From NCBI GenBank assembly GCA_021732945.1, contig JAKFWB010000332.1:1-5628 (forward strand): 5,628 nt of DNA, given 5' to 3'. Of this stretch, positions 1 to 5,628 are shown one piece after another. Positions within the stretch are counted from its first letter, which is position 1. Each line of letters opens with the position of its first letter. Both the position numbers and the translations under genes were made by a program. The notes beneath the pieces are model-generated. The model was given only the letters and a program-made list of their open reading frames with translations. It was not told where the DNA came from and made no database searches. Source of the DNA: Porphyrobacter sp. (lineage in GTDB: Bacteria > Pseudomonadota > Alphaproteobacteria > Sphingomonadales > Sphingomonadaceae).

Positions 1-1
1 C

Positions 2-793
2 CTTCAGCCTGATCGCCTCGCCGGATCGCGCACAATTGCTCCGGTCACGGCGCAGGCCGGGGCGACTCCCGGCGCAACCGTCACCACCGCGCCCACCCCG
101 CTCGCCGCCGCGATCAAGGCCGAGCAGGCCGAACAGGCGGTTGAGCGGGTGGAAGAACAGCAAGGCGGGCTCGATCAGCGCCTTGCCGCCGCCGAACAGC
201 GGCTCACCCAGCTTGATCTGCAAGCGCAGGCGGCGGCGGGCAATGCCGCGCGGGCGGAAAGCCTGCTGATCGCCTTCGCCACCCGCCGCGCGGTCGAGCG
301 CGGGGCGGAGCTGGGCTATCTGTCCGATCAACTGCGGCTGCGGTTTGGCGACCAATGGCCCAACGCGGTCGGCACGATCATCGAATTTTCGCGCAATCCG
401 ATCCGGCTGGATGCGCTGGTCGCGCGGCTCGAAGGACTGGGCCCGCAGCTCAGCAACAGCGATGAAGGGCCGTCATGGGCGGCGTTCCAGCGCGAGATTG
501 GTCAACTGTTCGTGGTGCGCCGCGAAAGCACCCCGTCGCCGCAACCGCAACGCCGATTGGAACGCGCGCGCTGGGCGCTTGAACAGGGACGCTACCAAGC
601 CGCGATTGACGAGGTGAAGGGCATGCCCGGCGCCAGCAAGGCGGAAAGCTGGATTCAGGATGCCGAACGCTACCGCAAGGCGATGGACGCGCTGGAAGTG
701 ATCGAAACCGCTGCCGTGCTCGACCAGCGCGGCCTGCGCGACGGGGCGGGCAATCCGATGCGGCAGGTGAATAGCCCGCTGGTTTTGCCTTAG
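2..793 (+). CDS. Mitofilin/Mic60-like coiled-coil membrane protein (COG4223-like), C-terminal part
   Basis: The frame is open from the left edge to the TAG at 791-793, giving 263 visible residues, so the start and any N-terminal membrane anchor lie outside the window. The GTG at 149 is an internal codon of this frame, not a convincing start. Visible residues 18-37 are rich in Ala, Pro and Thr, like a linker. Residues about 38-90 are Glu/Gln/Ala/Leu-rich with heptad character and are probably a coiled coil. The end resembles the mitofilin C-terminal domain: FVVRRE (170-175), then LERARWALEQGRYQAAIDEV (186-205) and WIQDAERY (217-224), matching the family pattern of a VRR strand, a short helical repeat and a W-(I/L)-x-x-A motif. 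Alphaproteobacterial Mic60 homologues are inner-membrane proteins linked to membrane curvature and are often encoded near heme-biosynthesis genes; that context is not visible here. Coding is certain; the family call is recognition by eye and moderate. Confidence 0.72.
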   Translation, partial: LQPDRLAGSRTIAPVTAQAGATPGATVTTAPTPLAAAIKAEQAEQAVERVEEQQGGLDQRLAAAEQRLTQLDLQAQAAAGNAARAESLLIAFATRRAVERGAELGYLSDQLRLRFGDQWPNAVGTIIEFSRNPIRLDALVARLEGLGPQLSNSDEGPSWAAFQREIGQLFVVRRESTPSPQPQRRLERARWALEQGRYQAAIDEVKGMPGASKAESWIQDAERYRKAMDALEVIETAAVLDQRGLRDGAGNPMRQVNSPLVLP

Positions 794-814
794 GTCCGGG
801 TTTGGGCGCAGCAT

Positions 815-879
815 CCTTCGACAGGCTCAGGATGAGCGGGGTTAGTTAAATGGCTCGCTCGCCCTGAGCTTGTCGAAGG
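815..879. repeat. Imperfect palindrome between convergent genes, REP-like and possibly a bidirectional terminator
   Basis: Two 24-nt arms, 815-838 and 856-879, are inverted copies separated by a 17-nt loop. I compared them base by base: 21 of 24 positions match, and two of the three differences become G-U wobbles in RNA. The left arm begins CCTTCGACAGGCTCAGG and the right arm ends CTGAGCTTGTCGAAGG. The element sits 21 nt after the stop of the upstream + gene and 18 nt after the end of the - hydroxylase gene, which is where both transcripts would need to stop. It has no clear U-tract, so a standard intrinsic terminator is unproven. Sequences with this core are familiar dispersed intergenic repeats in Sphingomonadales and related genomes, so it may be a REP-type element instead of, or as well as, a terminator. 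Confidence 0.75.
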
Positions 880-897
880 GCGCTCGCTGAAGATGCC

Positions 898-2124
898 TCA
901 ACCCCGCAAAATCGCAGGCAAATCGCCCGACACCCCGCGCGCTTCGTTCATGAAGAAGTCCTTCAGCATCGGCGTGCGCTGCACCGCCGCCATGCCCAGC
1001 CGCCGCACTGCCGAGGCCGCGCCGCCGGGCACGCCGAACAACCGCGTCAGCCCATCGGTCGCCAGCGCGACCATGAAGCTATCGAGCCCGCGCCAGTTTT
1101 CATACCGCTTGAGCAGTTCCGGATCGCCCGGATCAAGGCCCAGCCGCGCGCCATCGGCCAGCACCTCAACCAGCGCGCCAACATCGCGCAGGCCGAGGTT
1201 GAGGCCTTGCCCGGCAATCGGGTGAATGCCGTGCCCCGCATCACCGATCAGCGCGAGTCGCTCAGCGGTGATCTTGGCGGTGTGGTGGAAGCCCAAAGGA
1301 TAGGACGACCGCGCACCGACGCTCAGCACCTTGCCCAGCACCCCGCCCATCCGCTTTTCGATCTCGGCCAGAAACGCCCGGTCCCCCAGCTTGGTGACGC
1401 CAGCCGCGTCGCTTTCCGATACGGTCCACACCAGCGAGGAACGGTGCGTACCGTCCGCATCATCATTGAGCGGTAAAAGCGCGAAGGGCCCAGCGGGGTA
1501 GAAGATTTCCCATGCAACATTGGCGTGGGGCTTTTCATGCGTCAGCCCGGCGATGATCGCGCGATGCTCGTAATCCCATTTGGCCAGCGTGATGCCCGCC
1601 GCATCGCGGGTAGGCGATTGGCGGCCTTCAGCGGCGATCATCAGGCGGCCCTTGAGCTTTTGGCCATCGGACAACACCGCAGCCACGCCATATTCGCTCC
1701 GCTCCCGCTGCGTCACATGAGCCTTGGCGATCCAGTTGATGAGCGGTTCCTTGGCTGCCGCTTCGAACAGTGCAAGCCGCAGGCGCCGGTTAGGAAACAT
1801 CCGCCCCAAGGTGCCGCCTTCAGGGCCGGGCTCGAAATCGAGCCTGCCGGGCTTGTTCTGATCGGTTACCGCAATGCTGGCGATATCGCAGGCGAATTGA
1901 TCGAGCCCTTCGGCAATCCCGATATTCTCGAACAGGTGCCAGCTCGCGGTCGAGATCGCAGTGGCCCGATCGTCAAAGCCCTCGGCGGTCAGTTCTGCTG
2001 GGTCAGCGCGGTCGATCACATGGCTCGACATGCCCTTTTTCGCCGCCGCCAGCGCCAGTGTCATCCCGACAAGCCCGCCCCCCAGGATTACAAGGTCGCA
2101 GGTTTTGTCTGATGTCGCTGTCAC
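898..2124 (-). CDS. FAD-dependent UbiH/UbiF/COQ6-family hydroxylase (ubiquinone biosynthesis)
   Basis: This is a complete 408-residue flavoprotein monooxygenase, the usual length for the family. The Rossmann FAD motif GGGLVG is at residues 15-20, with an acidic residue at the end of the second strand (D38). The middle motif is EGRQSPTR (166-173). The second FAD motif is GDAGHGIHPIAGQGLNLG (294-311) followed by LRD, the signature of the UbiH/COQ6 group. These enzymes use NAD(P)H and O2 to hydroxylate the ring of polyprenyl-phenol intermediates of ubiquinone at the inner face of the membrane. Which ring carbon is modified (UbiH, UbiF, UbiI, UbiL or UbiM type) cannot be told from sequence by eye, so I give no symbol. 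The start is GTG at 2122-2124, chosen because GGAG (2133-2136) lies 8 nt upstream and the FAD motif then starts near the N-terminus. The gene is divergent from the DsbD-type gene. Confidence 0.93.
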   Translation of the reverse strand: MTATSDKTCDLVILGGGLVGMTLALAAAKKGMSSHVIDRADPAELTAEGFDDRATAISTASWHLFENIGIAEGLDQFACDIASIAVTDQNKPGRLDFEPGPEGGTLGRMFPNRRLRLALFEAAAKEPLINWIAKAHVTQRERSEYGVAAVLSDGQKLKGRLMIAAEGRQSPTRDAAGITLAKWDYEHRAIIAGLTHEKPHANVAWEIFYPAGPFALLPLNDDADGTHRSSLVWTVSESDAAGVTKLGDRAFLAEIEKRMGGVLGKVLSVGARSSYPLGFHHTAKITAERLALIGDAGHGIHPIAGQGLNLGLRDVGALVEVLADGARLGLDPGDPELLKRYENWRGLDSFMVALATDGLTRLFGVPGGAASAVRRLGMAAVQRTPMLKDFFMNEARGVSGDLPAILRG

Positions 2125-2189
2125 TTTGTCCGCTCCGATTGCGAATGGTATCGTGCCAGCCTAGAGGTTGGGCAGTGTCCGAGGCAAGA
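2125..2189. promoter_or_regulatory. Shared 65-bp upstream region of two divergent genes
   Basis: This gap must carry the start signals of both the hydroxylase (-) and the DsbD-type gene (+), unless promoters lie inside the coding regions. Ribosome-binding sites are visible for both: GGAG at 2133-2136 on the - strand and GAGG at 2181-2184 on the + strand. A weak sigma-70-like pair on the + strand is TTGCGA (2139-2144) and TAGAGG (2162-2167), 17 bp apart. It matches the consensus at only 4 and 3 of 6 positions, so it is only a candidate. I saw no convincing promoter for the - strand and no operator palindrome. Confidence 0.35.
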
Positions 2190-4259
2190 ATGATCCACGC
2201 ATCCATTCGACAATTCGCTGCATGGGTGCTTGCAGTGCTCGCAAGCGTCCTGCTGGCGAGCACCGCCCATGCGCAACCCGCGCCGCCTGAGGCAGGGTTT
2301 ATCGGGTCGGAGAATATTCCGGTCACGCTCCACGCCGATGGCGCGCCGGTGGCGGGCAAGGAATGGCTGCTGGCGCTACGCTTTGTTCCCAAGGGGCCGG
2401 AATGGCACGGGTACTGGTCAAACCCCGGCGATGCAGGTTCGGGGATGGTTCTGGCGCTCAACCTGCCGCCTGATTGGGAAGTGGGCGCAGCGCGCTATCC
2501 AGTGCCTAAACGGCTGATCATCGCCGGGTTGATGAACCACGTTTACGAAGGGCCGCATACCGTGCTGGTGCCGGTGATTCCTGGGCCGAGCGCGGCCACC
2601 TTCGGACCCGGCCCGGTCACCGGCGTCGTCGATTACCTCGCCTGCACTGACGAGATCTGCATACCGCAATCAGCCAGCCTTACCGCGCAAGCCGGCGGTG
2701 ATTTCGCACGCTGGCGGGCCGAGGTTGCGCCGCTGATCGATGCCCGCGCTAGCTTTGCAATCACCGGCAAGACCCTGCGCATCGGCATTCCCCTGCCTGC
2801 GAGCGTGGGCCTGTCCGATCCGCATGCGTTTGTCGCCAACAAGCGGCTGGTCGCTTATTCCGCCGCGCAGACCTTTCGCCGGGTGGGCGACATGCTGGTG
2901 GCGGAAATCCCGCTCGATGAATTTGGCGACGCCAAGGCTGATGCGGTGAGCGGCATTCTTGCCTTTGGTGACGGGGCCGGGGTGCGCTTTGCCGCTGCGC
3001 TCGGCACGGTGCCGACCGGGGGTGAGGTGATCGCCGGGGCCAAGGCTCCCGTCATCCCGCCGCTATGGACGCTGATCCTTGGCGCGCTGGCGGGCGGCCT
3101 GCTGCTCAACATCATGCCCTGCGTGTTCCCGATCCTCAGCCTGAAGGCGCTGAGCCTTGCGCGCGCCAGCGAAAGCGAGAGCAAGGCGCGGGCCGAGGGG
3201 CTTGCCTATACCGCAGGTGTGGTACTCGCCTGCGTCGGGCTTGGTGCCCTGCTGCTGGCGCTGCGCGCGGCGGGTGAGCAGATCGGCTGGGCGTTCCAGT
3301 TGCAGGAGCCGGGCGTGGTCGTGGCGCTGCTGGTGCTGGCCGCTGCCATTACCGCGAACTTTGCCGGATTGTTCGAACTGCCTTCACTAAGCGTCAGCGG
3401 CGGGGGCAAGCCTGCCGGGGCGTTCGCCACCGGGCTGCTCGCCGCCTTTGTCGCTACGCCTTGCACCGGGCCATTCATGGCGGCGGCGTTGGGTGCGGCG
3501 CTGCTGCTGCCAGTGCCTCAGGCGCTGCTGCTGTTTGCTCTGCTGGGACTGGGGCTGGCGCTGCCGTTCCTGCTCCTCGGCTTTGTGCCCGCGCTGCGGC
3601 GCATGCTGCCCAAGCCGGGCGCGTGGATGGAGCGGTTCCGACGGATCATGGCGATCCCGATGGGGCTGACCGCGCTGGCGCTGGTGTGGCTGACGGTGCA
3701 GCTGGGCGGGCGGACGTTCGGGCTGATTGCGCTGGTGCTGGTGATCGGCGTGCTGATCGCGCTGTGGGTGGTGGGCCGCCTGCAACGCGGGGGCAAGATG
3801 GCCTGGCCCGCCTTTGGCCTGATCGCCGCGCCGTTCCTCGCCGTTGCAGTCATCGCGCTGCCATCCGTCTACGAGGCCAAGGTGGCCGCGCCAAAGGAAA
3901 GCATCCACCACCCCCAGACCTTCAGCCGCGATGCGCTGGCCAAGGCGCGCGCCAGCGGCAAGCCGGTGTTCCTGTGGTTTACCGCCGACTGGTGTGTCAC
4001 CTGCAAAGTCAATGAAAGCACCTCGATCGAGCGTGACGCCGTGCGCGCGGCGTTTGAGGAAGCGGGCGTGGTGGTGATGGTGGGCGATTGGACGGTGCGC
4101 GATCCCGTGATCACCACCTTCTTGACCGAGCAAGGCGCAGCGGGCGTGCCGCTTTACCTGTGGTATGCGCCGGGCGCGGCGACCCCGCAGCAATTGCCGC
4201 AGGTGCTCACCCCCGATTTGCTGGAAGCGCGGGCTGCTGCGGCCCCCGGCACGCCGTAA
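2190..4259 (+). CDS. DsbD/ScsB-family protein-disulfide reductase (membrane thiol electron transporter)
   Basis: This 689-residue protein carries electrons from cytoplasmic thioredoxin across the inner membrane to periplasmic thiol proteins. A signal peptide covers residues 1-28, with likely cleavage after AHA. The periplasmic N-terminal domain (about 29-288) holds the cysteine pair C152/C157 in YLACTDEICIP. About eight hydrophobic segments follow (291-560), with one redox cysteine in NIMPCVFPIL (C311) and one in VATPCTGPF (C425). A C-terminal thioredoxin domain (about 575-689) holds DWCVTCK (C602/C605) and a likely cis-proline at GVP (P654). All six catalytic cysteines are present, so it should be functional. 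The N-domain of about 260 residues is much longer than in E. coli DsbD and resembles ScsB-type proteins. The start is ATG 2190, with GAGG 5 nt upstream and a clean signal peptide. GTG 2175, with its own GAGG at 2164-2167, would add five residues and cannot be excluded. The 3' end overlaps the lipoprotein gene on the other strand. Confidence 0.94.
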   Translation: MIHASIRQFAAWVLAVLASVLLASTAHAQPAPPEAGFIGSENIPVTLHADGAPVAGKEWLLALRFVPKGPEWHGYWSNPGDAGSGMVLALNLPPDWEVGAARYPVPKRLIIAGLMNHVYEGPHTVLVPVIPGPSAATFGPGPVTGVVDYLACTDEICIPQSASLTAQAGGDFARWRAEVAPLIDARASFAITGKTLRIGIPLPASVGLSDPHAFVANKRLVAYSAAQTFRRVGDMLVAEIPLDEFGDAKADAVSGILAFGDGAGVRFAAALGTVPTGGEVIAGAKAPVIPPLWTLILGALAGGLLLNIMPCVFPILSLKALSLARASESESKARAEGLAYTAGVVLACVGLGALLLALRAAGEQIGWAFQLQEPGVVVALLVLAAAITANFAGLFELPSLSVSGGGKPAGAFATGLLAAFVATPCTGPFMAAALGAALLLPVPQALLLFALLGLGLALPFLLLGFVPALRRMLPKPGAWMERFRRIMAIPMGLTALALVWLTVQLGGRTFGLIALVLVIGVLIALWVVGRLQRGGKMAWPAFGLIAAPFLAVAVIALPSVYEAKVAAPKESIHHPQTFSRDALAKARASGKPVFLWFTADWCVTCKVNESTSIERDAVRAAFEEAGVVVMVGDWTVRDPVITTFLTEQGAAGVPLYLWYAPGAATPQQLPQVLTPDLLEARAAAAPGTP

Positions 4260-4767
4260 CCAGCTCCACTGGCAGCGGGCTGGAATTGAGCCGCACCAAC
4301 CCGGCGCCGGGCACGGTGATGGTGGCATCCACCGGATCGGCGAAAGCATCCCAGCTCGGAAGAGCGGCGGCGGCTTCGCCCTGCCAGATCGTCCGGCTGC
4401 CTTGCTCCGTCGCATCAACCGCAATCCGCGCCACCATGCGATTGCCGATCAGCGCCAACAGCGCGCCCGCGCCTTGATCAGCCGGAGCATGGCGCGCGAT
4501 CCTGAGTCGCGCCGCCGGGGTGGCTGCATCCAGACATTCGAGCGACACCAGCACCGGCTGGCCCGACACGCCGTAAACCAGCCGCATGGGCCGCTTGCTT
4601 TGTGCCCAGACTGCACCAGTGGTTTCAGGCGAGGCGAGCGGCTGTGACGGCCCGGCAGCCGAAGGGCTGAGCATAGCCCGCGCCGCCACCGCATCGCTCG
4701 GCGGCGGTTTGCATGCGGTGAGGGCGGACGCCAGCGTGAGGCATGTCAACATCGCGGCGCGGTTCAT
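4207..4767 (-). CDS. Predicted lipoprotein of unknown function
   Basis: This 186-residue protein belongs to no family I recognise. The N-terminus has two arginine-poor, hydrophobic turns ending in the lipobox LTAC (residues 16-19), so C19 is the probable lipidation site. The +2 residue is Lys, which under the E. coli rule suggests the outer membrane. A Pro/Ser/Ala-rich linker (about 20-50) leads to a small domain with alternating strands, for example MRLVYGVSGQPVLVSLECLD and ATITVPGAGLVRLNSSPLPV. It has two further cysteines, C78 and C173, that could pair. The start is ATG 4767 because it gives a proper lipoprotein signal. It has no good Shine-Dalgarno sequence, and ATG 4752 is an alternative that still keeps the lipobox. 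The frame continues upstream to a TTG at 4857, but that stretch does not look like a protein N-terminus. The last 53 bp lie antisense to the end of the DsbD-type gene, so no separate terminator fits between them. Confidence 0.8.
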   Translation of the reverse strand: MNRAAMLTCLTLASALTACKPPPSDAVAARAMLSPSAAGPSQPLASPETTGAVWAQSKRPMRLVYGVSGQPVLVSLECLDAATPAARLRIARHAPADQGAGALLALIGNRMVARIAVDATEQGSRTIWQGEAAAALPSWDAFADPVDATITVPGAGLVRLNSSPLPVELVTACRGPQQPALPANRG

Positions 4768-4820
4768 TGGGCGGGCACAATAGCGAACAGCGTGAGTGCT
4801 GCGAGGAAACGCGGGTTCAT
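4764..4820 (-). CDS. Possible 18-residue leader ORF overlapping the lipoprotein start
   Basis: On the - strand an ATG at 4818-4820 opens MNPRFLAALTLFAIVPAQ and ends at TGA 4764-4766. Its stop overlaps the ATG of the lipoprotein gene as ATGA. The peptide has a basic start and a hydrophobic stretch, like a short signal or membrane peptide. Neither it nor the lipoprotein has a clear Shine-Dalgarno sequence, so coupling by re-initiation is conceivable. It is short enough to be chance, and I cannot show that it is translated. Confidence 0.25.
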   Translation of the reverse strand: MNPRFLAALTLFAIVPAQ

Positions 4821-4867
4821 GCTGGTAGGGAGTGGCAGGCTTGGGAGCGAGGTTCAAGGGGTGGGTG
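4821..4867. other. Short non-coding gap between antidote gene and leader/lipoprotein
   Basis: These 47 bp hold no hairpin I could find that would end the toxin-antitoxin transcript. On the - strand a TTGAAC (4852-4857) resembles a -35 box, but no matching -10 hexamer sits 16-18 bp further on. Whether the lipoprotein has its own promoter or is read through from the TA operon is therefore open. Confidence 0.3.
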
Positions 4868-5158
4868 TTAGGCAGCGCGGGGTTGCACGGTCAATTGCAA
4901 TCCAAGCGCATCAAGCACGCCAAGCAGGGTTTCCAGCGTAGGATTGCCGTCTTCCGAAAGCGCTCGATACAGCGCCTGCCGTCCGAGGCCGGATTTCTTG
5001 GCGATCTCACTCATGCCCTTGGAACGCGCGACATTGCCTAGTGCGCGAGCGATGTGCTTGGGATCATTTCCCTCCATCGCTGCCTCGAGATAATAGAAGA
5101 TGTCTTCCTCGGTCTCGAGATGACGAACAGGGTCAAATGGGCGGAGTGTAAGCGGCAC
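4868..5158 (-). CDS. HTH addiction-module antidote, HI1420/TIGR02684 type (HigA-like)
   Basis: This 96-residue protein matches the family layout well. It has an N-terminal FDPVRHLETEEDIFYYLEAA segment (8-27), then DPKHIARALGNVARSKGMSE (32-51) and a Cro/XRE-like helix-turn-helix centred on IAKKSGLGRQALYRALSED (52-70). It ends with NPTLETLLGVLDALGLQLTV (72-91). Antidotes of this type neutralise a RelE/HigB-like toxin encoded just upstream and repress their own operon. Here the upstream genes are instead hicA and hicB, and no RelE-like ORF is visible within the window. The start is GTG 5156-5158, only 3 nt after the hicB stop and without a strong Shine-Dalgarno sequence, so translational coupling is likely. 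The protein may act as transcriptional repressor of the hicAB operon, or it may be an antidote left over from a lost toxin. The family call is strong; the role is inferred. Confidence 0.88.
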   Translation of the reverse strand: MPLTLRPFDPVRHLETEEDIFYYLEAAMEGNDPKHIARALGNVARSKGMSEIAKKSGLGRQALYRALSEDGNPTLETLLGVLDALGLQLTVQPRAA

Positions 5159-5161
5159 GGA

Positions 5162-5386
5162 TCAAGCCGCAGCGTAATTTGCCGGGCGATAGCGCGCTTC
5201 CGGGATTGTCAGTCCGCCCTCGCGCGCCGACTCCAGCCAAGCATCAACAGCCAATCGCGCCTCCGCAATCGCTTCTTCGGGTGTGTCACCAAAAGCGGCG
5301 CAGGACTTCAGATCAGGCACGTCCGCCACCCAGCTTTCGTCGCGCTGAGACCAGAAGACATTGATGTGGTAACGGTGTTCCATCAC
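5162..5386 (-). CDS. hicB: HicB-family antitoxin, short form
   Basis: This 74-residue protein has the HicB partial RNase H-like fold signature: YHINVFWSQRDESWVADVPD (6-25), LKSCAAFGDTPEEAIAEARL (26-45), then a helix DAWLESARE and GLTIPEARY. HicB binds and blocks the HicA RNA-cleaving toxin. Many HicB proteins carry a C-terminal HTH or ribbon-helix-helix domain that represses the operon. This one ends about 16 residues after the core helix, so it appears to have none. The start is GTG 5384-5386 or the next codon, ATG 5381-5383. The first overlaps the hicA stop by 4 nt (GTGA), the second by 1 nt (TGATG). Both indicate tight coupling to hicA. The following antidote gene begins 3 nt after its stop. 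Confidence 0.9.
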   Translation of the reverse strand: MMEHRYHINVFWSQRDESWVADVPDLKSCAAFGDTPEEAIAEARLAVDAWLESAREGGLTIPEARYRPANYAAA

Positions 5387-5628
5387 TTGCTCATTTCGAG
5401 GCCGAACTCTTCGACCATATAAAGAAACTGGTCGATCTGGTAGGGCTTTGCTTGTCCGCCACGTGGCTGGATGCTGAGGCGGCGCGGAACCTCCGCGTGC
5501 TTGTAGATGTGGTGGCTGCCATTGATGCGGTCAAGTTCGAAGCCGAAGGCCTTGAGGATGCGCTCGAAGTCGGCGAACCGCATGGCGGCGCGTGTCGCAA
5601 CAAGGCGGGCGTAGAGTTTTTCGATTTG
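5383..5628 (-). CDS. hicA: HicA-family toxin (mRNA interferase), 5' end beyond the window
   Basis: HicA toxins are small double-stranded-RNA-binding-fold ribonucleases that cleave mRNA. The visible 81 residues contain RFADFERILKAFGFELDRI, then GSHHIYKH with the conserved catalytic-type histidine in GSH, then LSIQPRGGQAKPYQIDQFLY and a final VEEFGLEMSK. An ATG at 5581-5583 would give 66 residues. It has no Shine-Dalgarno sequence, and the frame stays open upstream to the edge, encoding QIEKLYARLVATRAA. That stretch resembles the usual lead-in (EKLxAxLL...) before the RFADFE motif in relatives. No ATG, GTG or TTG occurs in frame between 5584 and 5628, so I infer the true start lies past the window and mark the gene partial. 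It is the first visible gene of a hicA-hicB-antidote operon; its promoter is not in the window. Confidence 0.88.
   Translation of the reverse strand, partial: QIEKLYARLVATRAAMRFADFERILKAFGFELDRINGSHHIYKHAEVPRRLSIQPRGGQAKPYQIDQFLYMVEEFGLEMSK

Noticed and set aside
473..814. - strand ORF of 113 codons antisense to the mitofilin-like gene
   Set aside because: It has no recognisable motif and its composition is that of a shadow frame; the + frame shows coiled-coil and domain signatures.
1525..2112. + strand ORF of 195 codons antisense to the hydroxylase
   Set aside because: It lies wholly within the hydroxylase gene, shows no domain, and is explained as the complement of a real GC-rich coding frame.
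2058..2189. N-terminal extension of the DsbD-type protein to an ATG at 2058
   Set aside because: It would overlap the start of the divergent hydroxylase gene and place 44 non-signal-like residues before an excellent signal peptide. The ATG at 2190 has GAGG 5 nt upstream.
3387..4424. Long - strand ORF of 345 codons antisense to the DsbD-type gene
   Set aside because: Its product is rich in His, Gln, Arg and Pro with no recognisable domain, as expected for a shadow frame in GC-rich DNA. The opposite frame encodes a clear DsbD-type protein with all catalytic motifs.
4768..4857. N-terminal extension of the lipoprotein to a TTG at 4857
   Set aside because: It would bury the lipoprotein signal peptide 30 residues inside the protein, and the added residues do not look like a normal N-terminus.
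5054..5422. + strand ORF of 122 codons across the hicB and antidote genes
   Set aside because: It spans the junction of two well-recognised antisense genes and has no domain of its own.

Overview
The window is GC-rich (roughly 65% by eye) and compactly coded. Its gene content points to an alphaproteobacterium, most likely Sphingomonadales (Erythrobacter/Sphingomonas-like). The reasons are a mitofilin-like membrane protein, a COQ6/UbiH-type hydroxylase, a long ScsB-like DsbD, and an intergenic palindrome with a CTTCGACAGGCTCAGG-type core, which is common in that order. The taxonomic call is an inference from family knowledge, not a database result.

Layout. Positions 2-793 (+) hold the C-terminal part of a coiled-coil membrane protein with a mitofilin/Mic60-like C-terminus. 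It converges on a complete FAD-dependent ubiquinone-biosynthesis-type hydroxylase at 898-2124 (-). The 104-bp gap between them contains a large imperfect palindrome (815-879) that could serve as a two-way terminator. The hydroxylase is divergent from a complete DsbD/ScsB-type thiol:disulfide reductase at 2190-4259 (+), across a 65-bp shared upstream region. The reductase overlaps tail-to-tail by 53 bp with a small predicted lipoprotein at 4207-4767 (-). Upstream of the lipoprotein is a possible 18-codon leader ORF (4764-4820) that overlaps its start as ATGA.

The right end (4868-5628, all -) is a toxin-antitoxin cassette. hicA runs off the window edge and is followed by a short hicB and then a gene for an HTH antidote of the HI1420/TIGR02684 type. 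The genes overlap or are separated by only 3 nt, so they look like one transcript read right to left. The antidote family normally follows a RelE/HigB-like toxin (HI1419 type). Here hicAB stands in that place and no such toxin gene is visible. Because this HicB is short and seems to lack its own DNA-binding domain, the third gene may be the operon's repressor. That three-gene arrangement is the most interesting feature of the window.

The left two thirds are ordinary housekeeping genes (membrane organisation, quinone synthesis, periplasmic redox). I see no RNA genes, insertion sequences or CRISPR arrays.
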